From: Hofstenia miamia
Lineage: Eukaryota; Xenacoelomorpha; Acoela
Length of the DNA stretch: 64,000 nucleotides
Reading direction: 5' to 3'
Assembly (NCBI GenBank): GCA_004352715.1
Contig: SCFE01000046.1
Span: 2,005,781-2,069,780 of the forward strand
Position numbers and translations under genes: made by a program. Positions 32,659-43,767 of this stretch are shown piece after piece. The notes under the pieces are model-generated. The model was not told the DNA's origin, ran no database searches, and saw nothing but the letters and a program-made list of their open reading frames with translations. The stretch's first letter is position 1. Every line of letters begins with the position of its first letter.

Positions 32659-32978
32659 CAGGGGCATCACGCAATTGGGGCCGGGGGAGCCCGCCCCCAG
32701 AAATTTATCTCATACAATAATCTTTTTTCAAATTTCTGAAATATTTAATGGATCTAACAGTTAAACACAAATGTCAGGATATTCATTCGTTAAAGTTGGT
32801 ATACGCCTATTAACAATATTTATCAGAAGACATTATTTCCAATATAATTGATTGTACCGTGTAAAACAAAATATGGATGCATAAATGCACATTACAGTGC
32901 AGCATTTTTTCGTAAAAATCACAAGCCTACATGAATATATTTTCGGCCCCCAAAAAAATCAGGTGCGTGACGCTCCTG
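32659..32978. mobile_element. 320-bp hAT-like non-autonomous DNA transposon in LINE B
   Basis: Ends are CAGGGGCATCACGCA on the left and, as reverse complement of the right, CAGGAGCGTCACGCA (13 of 15 match). Both ends continue into a GGGGCCG block. It is flanked by a perfect 8-bp direct repeat AATGCAAG at 32651-32658 and 32979-32986. CAGGGGC-type ends and 8-bp duplications are hallmarks of hAT elements. There is no transposase frame, so it depended on an autonomous relative. The LINE frame can be read on both sides, so it inserted after the LINE. Confidence 0.85.
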
Positions 32979-32986
32979 AATGCAAG
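32979..32986 (+). repeat. Target site duplication, right (AATGCAAG)
   Basis: Identical to 32651-32658. Confidence 0.85.
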
Positions 32987-33069
32987 TAATTATGTTGATC
33001 TTAGAAACAATTACGAAGTTTTGTGATAAGATACAAAATTTACAAAGTATAACAATACAATGTCTTTAG
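32987..33069 (-). pseudogene. LINE B, upstream piece beyond the hAT insertion
   Basis: A frame open for about 25 codons (ending QNFVIVSKINIITCILKF when read across one copy of the target duplication) leads into the RT C-terminal frame. Further upstream a TAA closes it, and no more LINE sequence is recognised. Confidence 0.45.
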
Positions 33070-34140
33070 TGTTTTTGTTGAAACATCTTACCACATTAGT
33101 TGTTCTTATTCCACATGAAGATAAATCACCTTTTGATTGCACTTTTGATAATTCTGCTTAAAAAATCGCCGACACAATGACTTTGATAGCACAGGGAATC
33201 TGACAATATTAACTTTATAGAAATGTTATTCTTTAATTTAGTGGTTTATCTCTAGTGAAGCTTCATATATATTAATGATATCAACTATTGAGTTCTGAAG
33301 TGAAATTGAGGAGATCTCTCGCAGATAGCATATCCTAATTGAGGACCCCTTTACCTCACGTGTTGCAAGTATTTTTATGGTAACTGAGCATTTATCACTA
33401 ATATAGCTAGGACAACCAATTTTGTCCTTTATTTCTTTAATTTTGTCATTAATATACATTCTTGTCCTTATATTGCCCTCATGTCTTGTAGCTATGTGCC
33501 TTCCATGTAATGGCTTAAGCATGATAGACATGACTTTGGTATTTATGAGCAAACTCCAATAATGTGAACAATGAACTGTTTACACAAGTTACTGTGCCTT
33601 AGAAATACTTGAACATTAGGGGATCATGTGAATTTTATAAGCCCCGAATACTTACTATCGTCAAAAGCAAGAAGCCTCTCTTCTGCTAACTGTCAGTTGA
33701 TGTACAACTACAACCAGGAGAGGGGTACTGCAACTCGAAAACTCGATTTTTACCTATTTTTCATTCTAGATTTGACTAAATTTCCATTTCTCTATAATTC
33801 TCTGACATATTGTGATAACAATTTTATAGGTCTTAATGATAATCTAGTTCAGACTTTTTACTATTTAATTTTTTCGAATCCATTTAGAAATATATTAATT
33901 TTTAAATATAACATATTTTATTTTCCTGGTTACGTCCTAAAGTTAATTGTGCTAAATATATGCATTATTAAAAAATAGCTTATTGAATGGAGATATTATA
34001 CAATCACAGAACATCTTCCAGGTGTAGAGTGTAGGCTCAGAGAAATTTTGAGGAACATTGCCCAGAAAAAGCTGAGAGTTTTAGACCGGAGAGAAGGATA
34101 GGTCGAGAAAATAATTCGTTCTCAAATAATGATGACGAGT
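33070..34140. other. No confident gene; two short frames
   Basis: A minus-strand frame of about 104 codons at 33238-33552 has fairly balanced composition (LKPLHGRHIATRHEGN, GCPSYISDKCSVTIKIL) and may be part of an element or an exon; no family recognised. A 116-codon plus-strand frame at 33628-33978 is rich in Phe/Ile/Leu, as chance frames in AT-rich DNA are. Confidence 0.3.
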
Positions 34141-34569
34141 CTAGGGCAATAACAAAAAAGAATACCGATACTTTTCCAGTTGATTATGTATAAGAACAAA
34201 TTTCGTGTTTCCACGGATAGATGACGCTTGAAACAGTTTGAGTAAATTTCCGCCATAGTATCCCTGCATGAAAATCGTCATTATTTCGTTTAGTATAAAG
34301 TACATGTTGAGGGGCAAGAAGTTAAGGTTAACAAGTCGATTCCTGTAGGACATGTCTTCAAAGTGAATGATCCACTTGATTATGCGTTGATGGAGGGGTT
34401 CAAGCTTTCTCATATCACTTTTGCTAGCATACCAGCATACAGAAGCATAGCAAATAATTGGTAAGATCATTAATTTATAAAGGGCCAATTTATCAACTGT
34501 GGAACAAGTGGGACTCATAATGTGACTTGATTTGAATTTTTCGATTTTATAGAAATATGGTTTGTCCAT
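34141..34569 (-). pseudogene. LINE C, RT C-terminal fragment
   Basis: A 142-codon frame contains KLALYKLMILPIICYASVCW, MRKLEPLHQRIIKWI and RNRLVNLNFLPL, the pattern that follows RT in Jockey/CR1-like LINEs (polypeptide helix pair with a conserved Pro-x-x-x-Tyr-Ala-x-x-x-Trp). It is truncated on both sides. It differs from LINE B, so it is another family or an older copy. Confidence 0.65.
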
Positions 34570-35324
34570 AACATACTCTAGTTCATCTGAACCCCTAAAT
34601 TCTACAAAGATCTAATAGTGGAAATGGTAGCACTGTTAATCAGGAATTTTTTAGCAGCACCACTAATTTTTTTGCCCTCTTTGCTCATGTTGCTCTTTCG
34701 ATTGCTTTAAATATAACACACGTTATAAATTGAAGGGAATGAAATTTACACCTTCATGTTTTTCATGATTGCTAAAAAATATTAAAAATAAATTAATTAA
34801 TCAAATATTAAATCCAAGATCTAAAAATTCAACCAAATATAATGAAGATAGCTATGCATGTGAACAAAATCCAATATATGCATTTCTTCATATTTCTGCG
34901 TTTAATCATTTGAATAAATGGAAAAAGTGTTATTGGGTCCTGCTTTTCATTAAAAAGAAATACTGTTTGTAGAATTTCATTCCTTTTCAAACTGTTTTGT
35001 AAACAGTGTTGCATAAAGTCTAGTTAAAATTTGGCAACAGCAAAATTTTCAATTCCAAATTAGAATAGTTTTTTTAAAATTTAAAAATGAAATGAAATTC
35101 AAAGTTAAAAAGAAATTAGTACAACACATTAATTAACCAATTCTGAATCATACTTAAAAAACGTAGGGAGTTATAGCCAAAGTTAGCTTAAAGCCTTTAC
35201 GGAGCCCTGGACCCCTACCTCAACATATATATTTTAAACTAATAGTGATTTTTTCAAAAAAATATGTAATGATTACTTCTACCCACATAATAAAACGAAT
35301 GTGGATATATAAGCATGACATTAC

Positions 35325-35329
<5 letters not shown>

Positions 35330-35358
<29 letters not shown>

Positions 35359-35452
35359 NNNNNNNNNNNNNNNNNNNNNNNNNNNNNNNNNNNNNNNNNN
35401 NNNNNNNNNNNNNNNNNNNNNNNNNNNNNNNNNNNNNNNNNNNNNNNNNNNN

Positions 35453-35482
<30 letters not shown>
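35330..35482 (+). repeat. (AT)n microsatellite with internal gap of 94 N
   Basis: AT runs flank N at 35359-35452. Confidence 0.95.
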
Positions 35483-35485
<3 letters not shown>

Positions 35486-37453
35486 TAATTTCTATTAATG
35501 TACCAATAAAGAATGCAGCAGCTATTTTCTATTTATTAATTGCAATTAATAAGATTTATTTCTTATTAGAGCAACTTTTTCCAACTTTGCACTTTAGGAA
35601 TTATCTATGATTATATGAATGTCAATAGCCACTAGAAACGAAATTTCACAATTTATATTGGCTAATGGAAGGCATTAAAATTTCCTTATTTTTTTTAAAT
35701 AGAAAAATCGTTCTCCTTCAGGATTAGCAATTAAAATATTCGAAATGCAATGTTATTATTTCGAAAACCTGTCAGCAACTACGTCCAAACAGAAGAATCC
35801 AAAGTTATCAAAATACAATAATACTTTGAAAACTTGATTAATTCAGTAGTAAAGTCATCTGCACATACAAACTTTCAACTCTAAATTGCTCATGTTCTAA
35901 AAATAAATTTTCATTTTCCATATCAGCAGGTTTTTGCACTTGTTGTCTTTTAATCAAGCAGACTATGCTATCGTATAAGAAAAGCTAGTTGTTAGGTCAA
36001 TAAGTTCTTGATTGAGAAAATTTCATTCTTGCAATAAATCGAACAAGTACTTAAATCTCAAAGAATGCAAGGATATGCTGCTTCAAAATTTTCATTTAGA
36101 ATTCAGTGAAGGTGATTCATTGTTTGTTAAATTTGTTAAATTCTTGTGTTTGCAAATGCTGAATATATTTTTTTATTGTTTTCATATAATTTGCATGTTG
36201 CATGAAAACGAGCAGATCATCAAATAATTGTTAAGGCTTCACAACAGTCAGGGGAGTTCGCAAAATCTTCTGACGGGAGGGAGCATCTTATTCATTGCCT
36301 AGTGAGAGATTAAATTTTTGAAAATATTGAAAAAATAAATTCTAAAAATACATTTCACCAGCTCAGTTTTAAAGTTTTTTATCAAAAATTTTCAATTTAG
36401 CTAATAGAAATAAACTTTGAAAACTTGACGGGGAACATTCCAGCGTGTCTTCCCGTGCGTACGCTACTGACAACAGTAGTTCAAACCTACATGTAGACGA
36501 TAAAAAATTTCTAGAATTTTAATCAAAAGGGAAAAAATGAAACAGCACCTACCCAGCATCTGCTTAAATAAGCCCACTAAATTCAAAGAATGTGTGGAAC
36601 ACGGAAGTTAAAGTTTCTAACATCAAATTATGTTCTATCATAATCACAAATTTCAATGAACTTCAAAAATTTTATTACTAGTTTACCATCGGTTTTTAAA
36701 TAGAGCGTAATAAACGTAAATTTATCACGAATGATAAATCTCTTGTTTTTGGAAATGTGCAAGTGCTAAAAAATTTCATTGTTCTGATATTTAATACTGT
36801 ACAATTGGATGATTAAATGAATTATATATTTTAGAAAATAATTATGAAGCACTGGCTTTGCAATATTCCCAAATGAGATAAATGATCTTATTTATCAAAT
36901 TGTGCCAATCAATCAATATATCAAATTTTCTTTGGTTAATAGTTCATTTATCAAAAACCAAGTCCTATATTTTAGACATTATATACATGTATGTTGATAA
37001 TCTAAATGAATTTAACATTTGAAACTCTTTACTAATTTTAGAATGAACATTGTTTTTTCAATTAATTCTCAATGAATAATTTTAGTGGTAATTTTACTAT
37101 AAAGTTGTTATATATAAATTTTAGCAACTGAAAAAAATGTTTGTAAGCTAATTTGTCATTTACATGCGGAACTCCTTAAAGCCCGTCACAAATATACAAA
37201 CTTCGTGGAAAATTGAATTATTTTTACAGAAGCTCTGCAATTGTGATGGTGAACAACACTGTAGTGCTTGTTTTTGCTTAGTTTCAAAAAATGTACCCTA
37301 TGATGAATTGTAGAATTAACAATAATCATTTTTAAGTTTTCTTCTTAAATCTTAAGCACAAATTTAACTTAGCGTTAACTCGCTTCTAGTATCAATACTT
37401 GTTGCAAAAAAACACAAAGTTAAAATTATTTATAAAATGTACTGCTGTACATA

Positions 37454-37454
<1 letters not shown>

Positions 37455-37504
<50 letters not shown>

Positions 37505-37513
37505 TATATATAA
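37455..37513 (+). repeat. (AT)n/(AC)n microsatellite
   Basis: Long AT run followed by ACACACAC and a short AT run. Confidence 0.9.
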
Positions 37514-38308
37514 TTTTATAAGTAATGTGCAGAGAACTTAAAATACCTCATCACTATAGGATCGTACAAAAATTCTAAATAATAATTATAGAAATACACT
37601 ATTAATAAAAACAAATAGGCAAAAGAAAAACTCGTAAACACGAAATTCAGAAATTTTGTGAGAAGGACAAAGAAAAAAGTTGCAGATCAAGAAATTTGTG
37701 GAAAACTTAATATATATTGTTTATTGTGCAATATTAATTATACATTACAGAGCATTGAATTTGAGATGTTTAGTTGCTTATTACCATAAAATAATGTGTT
37801 CTTAGATTAAACTCTACTCTTATGAAAGACAAAAAGATCTAAGCTTCCTCAGTTCATTCGGTACATTAGTAAATTGAATGTCTCTTTAATATGAAAAAAT
37901 CATGTAGCGAAAAGTAGAATCCGAGTAATGTTTTTTCCTTCATATTTCTAAAATCTCTGGTTCTCTAGTTTCTAGAACATATCTCATTCTCTTTCTAATC
38001 AACGTTAGAGTTTTGTTTTTCATATATTAACCGCTTTATTCGAGTTCTTGAATTTCAAAAATGTTTTTGTGTGGGAATCTATTTCTCTGTGGATATATAA
38101 TCTGTAGCTACTTGTTAGTAATTATGACAAGTCGTTTAAACAGGTTTTTCTGACTGAAATAAATATATATATGATTTTGAAATTTCGTTACCAAAATTAT
38201 CATGTTTTTTCAAGCGACACTCAAAAACATTTTGCGTAATTTACTTAATATTGTCAAGAAAAACGATGTTTATGCATGTTAACGCATGATGTATTAAATT
38301 ATCTAATT

Positions 38309-38314
38309 TTTATT
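38309..38314 (-). terminator. Poly(A) signal AATAAA for the 38.4-kb exon
   Basis: TTTATT on the plus strand, about 112 bp beyond the TAG that ends the exon frame. Confidence 0.4.
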
Positions 38315-38425
38315 TGCTAAATGCACTGTATTTCAACCTCTATTGTCACGCTGTGGATCTGTGAATCCAAGTCTACATTGAAGCTTAGCAATCTTTGCAA
38401 AGCTGACGTGTGGCTCAGGACATAT

Positions 38426-38710
38426 CTAGAGCAGGTTTTTAGTGTCTTCTTGACTTCTATAATTCTCCTTAGTATCTCTGTTGGAAGCTGAGCTTCCAGT
38501 GTTTCTCAGGAATTTGTAAAGAATTCGGCTGTCCTTGATACTATAGACACTGTAGCTATGTAGGACATAATAGAAAGCTTTCCCCTCTGTTGGAATAAAG
38601 ATAGCTACATAACTTCCAGGCTTCAAATCAGTTACACTTGATGTCAATGCTCGTACACGTTCTGGGGCCAGATTCAACCGCTTCAAGTGGCATAAAATGG
38701 CGCTGAATGA
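38426..38710 (-). CDS. Probable last coding exon of a host gene
   Basis: A frame of about 94 codons clearly less AT-rich than its surroundings. It begins at a good acceptor (ATATTTCATTCAG then CGCC) with an in-frame stop just upstream and no usable ATG, and it ends at TAG with a poly(A) signal beyond. Residues LKPGSYVAIFIPTEG followed by YYVLHSYSVYSI, then a Ser/Asn/Asp-rich tail. The G-x-x-V-A-I-F-I-P-T block with a following aromatic-rich strand recalls the C-terminal claw region of ATG11/RB1CC1 autophagy scaffolds, but the rest of that domain is missing; treat this as a hint only. No upstream exon could be assigned: a GGTAAGC donor at about 38828 follows sequence closed in all frames. Confidence 0.45.
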   Translation of the reverse strand, partial: SFSAILCHLKRLNLAPERVRALTSSVTDLKPGSYVAIFIPTEGKAFYYVLHSYSVYSIKDSRILYKFLRNTGSSASNRDTKENYRSQEDTKNLL

Positions 38711-39689
38711 AATATGACGTTAGTAATCATTTGAATAAGTTTACGTGATTAAGAGATTAACAGCAATGTCTTTGAAAAATTGCATTAATCGTGCCAAATT
38801 TAGTACTGACTGATTGTTAGGCTTACCTAGTTAAATATTGAGAGTTATGTAGTGCTACCTACCGTAACCATTGAAGGACTGCGGGAGACTAATAAAGATT
38901 ATTCATTGCTAACTACTAAGCTAAATCAATTTATTTAATTAAATAATGAACATATAAAAAACTTTACAAAGGTTATCATCTAACGTGGAATGTATGAAAT
39001 CCCCCTGTGCATAACTATATTATGCCTAAAGAGTTAATTAAATTCGACATTAATACAATGATGAAGAATAAAGTTAGAAACTTTAGAACATACAACATTT
39101 GTTAGACTATAGGACCTGATGAACAATTGAAATTCTGCTACCATATAGCCCCAATTAGTTCCTTAATATTTAATGGAATTATACGACAATATTTGATGAT
39201 AACAGTCTACTAACACTAAATCAAAATTAATTCCACATATTTTCATAGAGGAACAGTATATTATAATGTATATAATATATACCTGTAAAAGTGATGTTGC
39301 TTTTTGAAGTTCCATTGCCGAATGATTTTTTTGGTCACACATCAATGAAAAATAATTTCTCAAAAAATTTTTTCTGGCGCATATATGAGAAAACCAAATT
39401 CAATAAAAAAATAAATCGTCATTACCTGTGTGTGTGTGTGTGACATTGATATTACCCGTGAAGTTGGAATTCCTTTTCAGCTTGACTAGCCCTATGCATA
39501 TATATATATATACAGCATATATATAAATATATATATATATACTGTATATATATATANNNNNNNNNNNNNNNNNNNNNNNNNNNNNNNNNNNNNNNNNNNN
39601 NNNNNNNNNNNNNNNNNNNNNNNNNNNNNNNNNNNNNNNNNNNNNNNNNNNNNNNNNNNNNNNNNNNNNNNNNNNNNNNNNNNNNNNNN

Positions 39690-39723
<34 letters not shown>

Positions 39724-41032
39724 GCATAAAATTACCTGACTTTTTTAAGAATAATTAAATAATCAAATAGATTAATTAAATTAAATGTCATTTGAATTGC
39801 TACTATCATTTATGGAATATTATTCTTGTAAACATTATAATATTAATAAAAGATTTCGTTTAAGCTGTATAGCTGTATTAAAGGGAATAACAAGGCAATG
39901 CTGAGCAATGAAAAGTTAGTTATTGTAATTGCAAGCAAAAAATTACAATAATTTTAAAGAAATTCGACTTTTTTAATAGAAGGTTATATGATTCAGTTTG
40001 TTAAGCTCTAAGTGTAATACATGTATGTAATGCATATATGAAATTTGAAAGTTGAATTGAACTTTTTAAAGTTTGTAAAATAATCATTTAGTAGGTAGTT
40101 TATCGTCATTGCTCCATTCAGCATTGCTAATGTATAGTATTGTTTCTATTATTTACAGATATACGAAAACGCTATGTAATGCCGCAGAGTTAAAAAAGAG
40201 CCTCATTTTTCAATTTATTGTGTTCCACAACATGCACAATAGAAGTAAAGCGGAAATTTACCGTTATTTGAACCAGACGCATTTTAGACACTTGATTTGA
40301 ATTGTGCTCATGTTGTGCTTTTCCAAAATATATTAGAAAATGAAATCACACATATTTCTATTTATATTCCCATGTATAGCAAACTTTTATTTCAAAAAAA
40401 ATATGGAATTCTAAATGTACATATTAAGAACAATATATGCATAGCACCTTCAAATCATTAAACATATGTACACTCTACCACAAAGGCATTAAATTTGGAA
40501 ATATGAGAACATGCATTAAACTAAATTGATATATTGAGCAATTTAGCGTACGTGTACATTTTTTAATGCTGATATCCCCATTAGCATAACATTTCTTGTT
40601 GATTACACATTTAAAATAAACATTTTTAAAATATGGACATAAGCCTTGAAAAAAATCGAAATCCATATTTGAAGTTTCCAATAATGCAAGCTTGAATCAT
40701 ACAATCATATTCTTGCAGAAATATCATGCAATTATAATTTTCAAACACATTTGTTGCTAATACTAATCACCTGCAATTACTTGTAAAGTAATGTGAGAAA
40801 GAATCTGAACAAGGTGGTGCCATTAACCACCCGTTTTGTAAGTTAGTGATTTAGTGACATGGACATTATAGCACAAGTTGTGGTAAAAGCTAAACAATTT
40901 TCGAATAAATCCACTATATGTATGCGCAATAAGAGCATACATTTTGCTGAAAAAAGTGTGCTATATTATGCCATAGACATCGTTTGCAAATGCATCGTTT
41001 ATGCATCTGGATTTTGCAAATAATTTAATTCG
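38711..41032. other. AT-rich DNA between exon and second GPCR
   Basis: No exon could be confirmed on the minus strand. A plus-strand frame from a TTATTTACAG acceptor-like site (about 40160-40300) has no recognisable product. Holds (TG)n at 39428-39441 and the (AT)n tract with gap at 39495-39720. Confidence 0.4.
39495..39720 (+). repeat. (AT)n microsatellite with internal gap of 133 N
   Basis: AT runs flank N at 39557-39689; left part contains ACTGTATAT as the tract at 22339 does. Confidence 0.95.
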
Positions 41033-41926
41033 CTATCTCAACCTCAATATTTGATAAAGGGCTCTTTTGAAGTGAGTGCTCTGACATGCATAAAGAAACG
41101 GATTAATGCATGAATTCGCAAACCCTAGCATTACAAAAATATTATAGAAAAGAGAGCTTCTGTCAATCGGCAAAAAGCTTAGTTCAAGATTAAACAAAAA
41201 ATATAATAAAGTATTTGGAAACCAGCAGCAGAAAAAAATTGTTACAACTGTGAACAACATTTTGATTAAATTCTTGTTTTTCTCTTGGTTTTTCTCGCTG
41301 GTTGCAAGCTTCTTCCACATAGTTCTGTACATTAATAGCATTGATGCTGTGGGTATTAAGCTCATACCAAACAGACTCCAACAAGCAGTCCAAAGGAATA
41401 CTGCGGGATTAACACTAGAAATCCAGACACACGTTGAGAGCGAGTAGTCAGGACCAGCTGTAAAGAAATTGTATGATCGGGCAGTGAACGCTGCGACATG
41501 TATGACAAACATAATTAAGACGAGGTTTCTGAAATTGAGAAAAGATTGAAATTTGGTTGGATGCATAATACAAACATAGCGCTCAATTGTGATTGAAATT
41601 AATGTGAACACTGAGGCATTGAACAAATACCAAATTGGAAACGCTGTGCAGTAAAATCTACAAAAAATTTCAGTCATGATAATACTTGAAGGCATTGGTA
41701 ATGTAAATCTTTCAATGCATTTGAATATAAAGAGGAAAACCGAAGTTAGTAAATCTATTAGTGCTAAATTGAATATAAAAAAGTACGTGCGAGTACGCAT
41801 GCTTGGAAATGTTATTATTACAACCATGACAAACGCATTGCCAATCACTCCAATGAAACTTAATAAGGCATATATGGTTTCATGCTTATTCACAAATTCA
41901 GGACAACTGTAGTGTGAATAATTCAT
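41033..41926 (-). CDS. Class A (rhodopsin-type) G-protein-coupled receptor, paralogue 2
   Basis: Intronless, 297 residues, aligning without gaps to the receptor at 24439-25332; by hand count 205 of 297 residues are identical (about 69%). The same marks are present: Asn30, Asp58 in NLALID, ERY 115-117, Cys166, Pro192, CWFP 234-237 and NPFLY 275-279, plus an NYS sequon at residue 2. Loop 3 (KNQEKNKNLI) and TM2 start (PSMRTRTYFFIFNLA) are nearly unchanged; the outer ends of TM1, TM4 and loop 2 vary most, as expected if ligand binding differs. It is in opposite, tail-to-tail orientation about 16 kb away, so the duplication was followed by inversion or was inverted from the start. Intact, so probably functional. 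Confidence 0.93.
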   Translation of the reverse strand: MNYSHYSCPEFVNKHETIYALLSFIGVIGNAFVMVVIITFPSMRTRTYFFIFNLALIDLLTSVFLFIFKCIERFTLPMPSSIIMTEIFCRFYCTAFPIWYLFNASVFTLISITIERYVCIMHPTKFQSFLNFRNLVLIMFVIHVAAFTARSYNFFTAGPDYSLSTCVWISSVNPAVFLWTACWSLFGMSLIPTASMLLMYRTMWKKLATSEKNQEKNKNLIKMLFTVVTIFFCCWFPNTLLYFLFNLELSFLPIDRSSLFYNIFVMLGFANSCINPFLYACQSTHFKRALYQILRLR

Positions 41927-42683
41927 TTGAATTTGAAAAAATCTAGCTGTTCCAAACTATATATTCGACGTTTATTTGAATTTTGATTGGCTAACGCTTT
42001 AAACAATCATAGTAAAGAAAGACATTGAATGATTTTCAGTGAAATTTCTTCTACTGTTTACTCAAATTCATTTTAATAGGACGCCTAGCATTGCGAATAA
42101 ACTTAGGAGCACAAAATAGCTCCTAGACAGGAGATGCAGAGTATTTTCTAGGAGAGCGCAGGATAAAATAAAATACTAAGTGTATAATTGGTTTACAATT
42201 TTCATAGGGTAAGTATAGGGAATACGAGACCGCAGGTAATACCAAACTAGACCAGACCAGACCAGACCAGACCAGACCAGACCAAGAAGTATTGTTATAG
42301 TGACATGTATCAACATATTACTATTTATATTTCTGCTTACATTCAACATCAACAAGTCCCTATATATTGATTTTTATTTTAAAAACAAATTGCTAAGTAC
42401 CAGCAACATTATGATACACATTGAATAGCATTTAATTATACTCAAATTATATGATTATAAATATTATTAATTTTCGGCCAAAATCTACACTGATTTTTTT
42501 GATGAAACCTAATCATTTTAGAAGAATCAATTCTATATTGGTGCTTGTATTTCCAATATAAAAGTATTTTACTCAAAAACTCCAGAAGATTTGAGATACA
42601 AATGTAGATAATAAGAGACCACCTATCTCTGACTTCATTATATTATTATCCAATTATGTAAACAATTTTTAGTCATTATTATT
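41927..42683. other. Upstream region of second GPCR, pentamer repeat inside
   Basis: AT-rich apart from the AGACC tandem repeat. TATATA occurs near 41957, before the receptor start on the minus strand, but such words are frequent here. Confidence 0.4.
42249..42285 (+). repeat. (AGACC)n pentanucleotide repeat, about 7 units
   Basis: Perfect tandem units, the only GC-rich microsatellite in the window. Confidence 0.95.
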
Positions 42684-42687
42684 GCAG

Positions 42688-42971
42688 CTAAATATATAAA
42701 ACAAGTCCCTGAATCTACTGGTATCTATATTCCTTTTTATGTAAATTATACAAATGAAGTTAGGGGTCTTTTATTCCCTAAACTTACCTTATGTAATTTT
42801 TTATTACACCTTTATAATGAATATATATTATTAGAAAGAGGTCCAGGCTCAGCATCCGCACTTTGTGAGTACTCGAACTCTATTCGAAGAAATTATAATG
42901 AAATCAATAGTTCACATAGTCAAAGGTACCTTGAATTAAAAAAATATCTCGTAAAAATTCTTGTTATGTAA
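42688..42971 (+). CDS. Possible exon or gene fragment of unknown function
   Basis: A pyrimidine-rich acceptor-like site (TTTTTAGTCATTATTATTGCAG) ends at 42687, and a frame then stays open for 94 codons to a TAA. Its composition is more protein-like than chance frames here (KQVPESTGIYIPFYVNYTNE, LLERGPGSASALCEYSNS). No start codon is available upstream in frame. No family recognised; it could equally be the tail of an old mobile element. No poly(A) signal was looked for with success nearby. Confidence 0.3.
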
Positions 42972-43729
42972 CTTTTTTTCTTAATCATACATCTTCATGG
43001 CAATTATAATTTACTATCTAGTTTTGGAAATTATACTAGACATGCGTAAGAATATACAATATAACACAATTTTTTAAATGTGGAATGAAGACTGCATGGA
43101 CTATCAAATATTGTACACCTGGAGCACAATAACCGATACTTAATTGTCGTGTCCATGTCTTATGCAGAGATTTTATATATACTACAACAATTGCATTGCA
43201 GAAATGCATGATAGTATAAATACTTCATGGCGGTCTATTTTGAAAGCAAAATGTCTTGGGAAAAATAACTTTTCTAGGTAAATCTAAATGCCAATAAGTA
43301 TTTTTGAAAATCTGCGGTTGCGCTGTGGTTGGGCATGAGATGAGTACAGCTTTTTCAAAAATATGAGAGTGTGGTTTGGGCTGGGTACGAATGAAGTTTG
43401 AAAAATATTAATTTTACACTTTTAGTGAATCTAAAGGCATATACTCATAAAGTCAATTAGATTTAAACATTATTTGATAAACGCTAATTGTATTTTCAAA
43501 TAATGACCAAACACGGGGTGAAGTCCTTATGAATTTTTGGAAAACATTGCTAAGATAGACAATAAAGAATGAATTTTACCAACTTGTTTTCAAAAAAAAT
43601 CAATTTCTAAAACCTGCCGAAGAGGTGACATTCCAGTATAGCTTTTTTTACTGATAAAAATTACGATCTTTTTGCAATACAAATCCATATTTGATTTGAG
43701 CAACAATGGGAATATTGAAATATTTTTAA

Positions 43730-43730
<1 letters not shown>

Positions 43731-43764
<34 letters not shown>
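43731..43764 (+). repeat. (AT)n microsatellite
   Basis: Perfect AT run. Confidence 0.95.

Positions 43765-43767
<3 letters not shown>

Larger units (their letters stand above)
34570..38308. other. AT-rich, gene-poor DNA
   Basis: No gene supported. Contains the (AT)n tract with gap at 35330-35482 and an (AT)n(AC)n(AT)n tract at 37455-37513. Short frames (34769, 36012) show no motif. Confidence 0.5.

Noticed and set aside
38823-38890. Upstream exon for the 38.4-kb gene ending at a GGTAAGC donor
   Set aside because: The preceding sequence has stops in all three frames, so no coding exon of useful length can end there.
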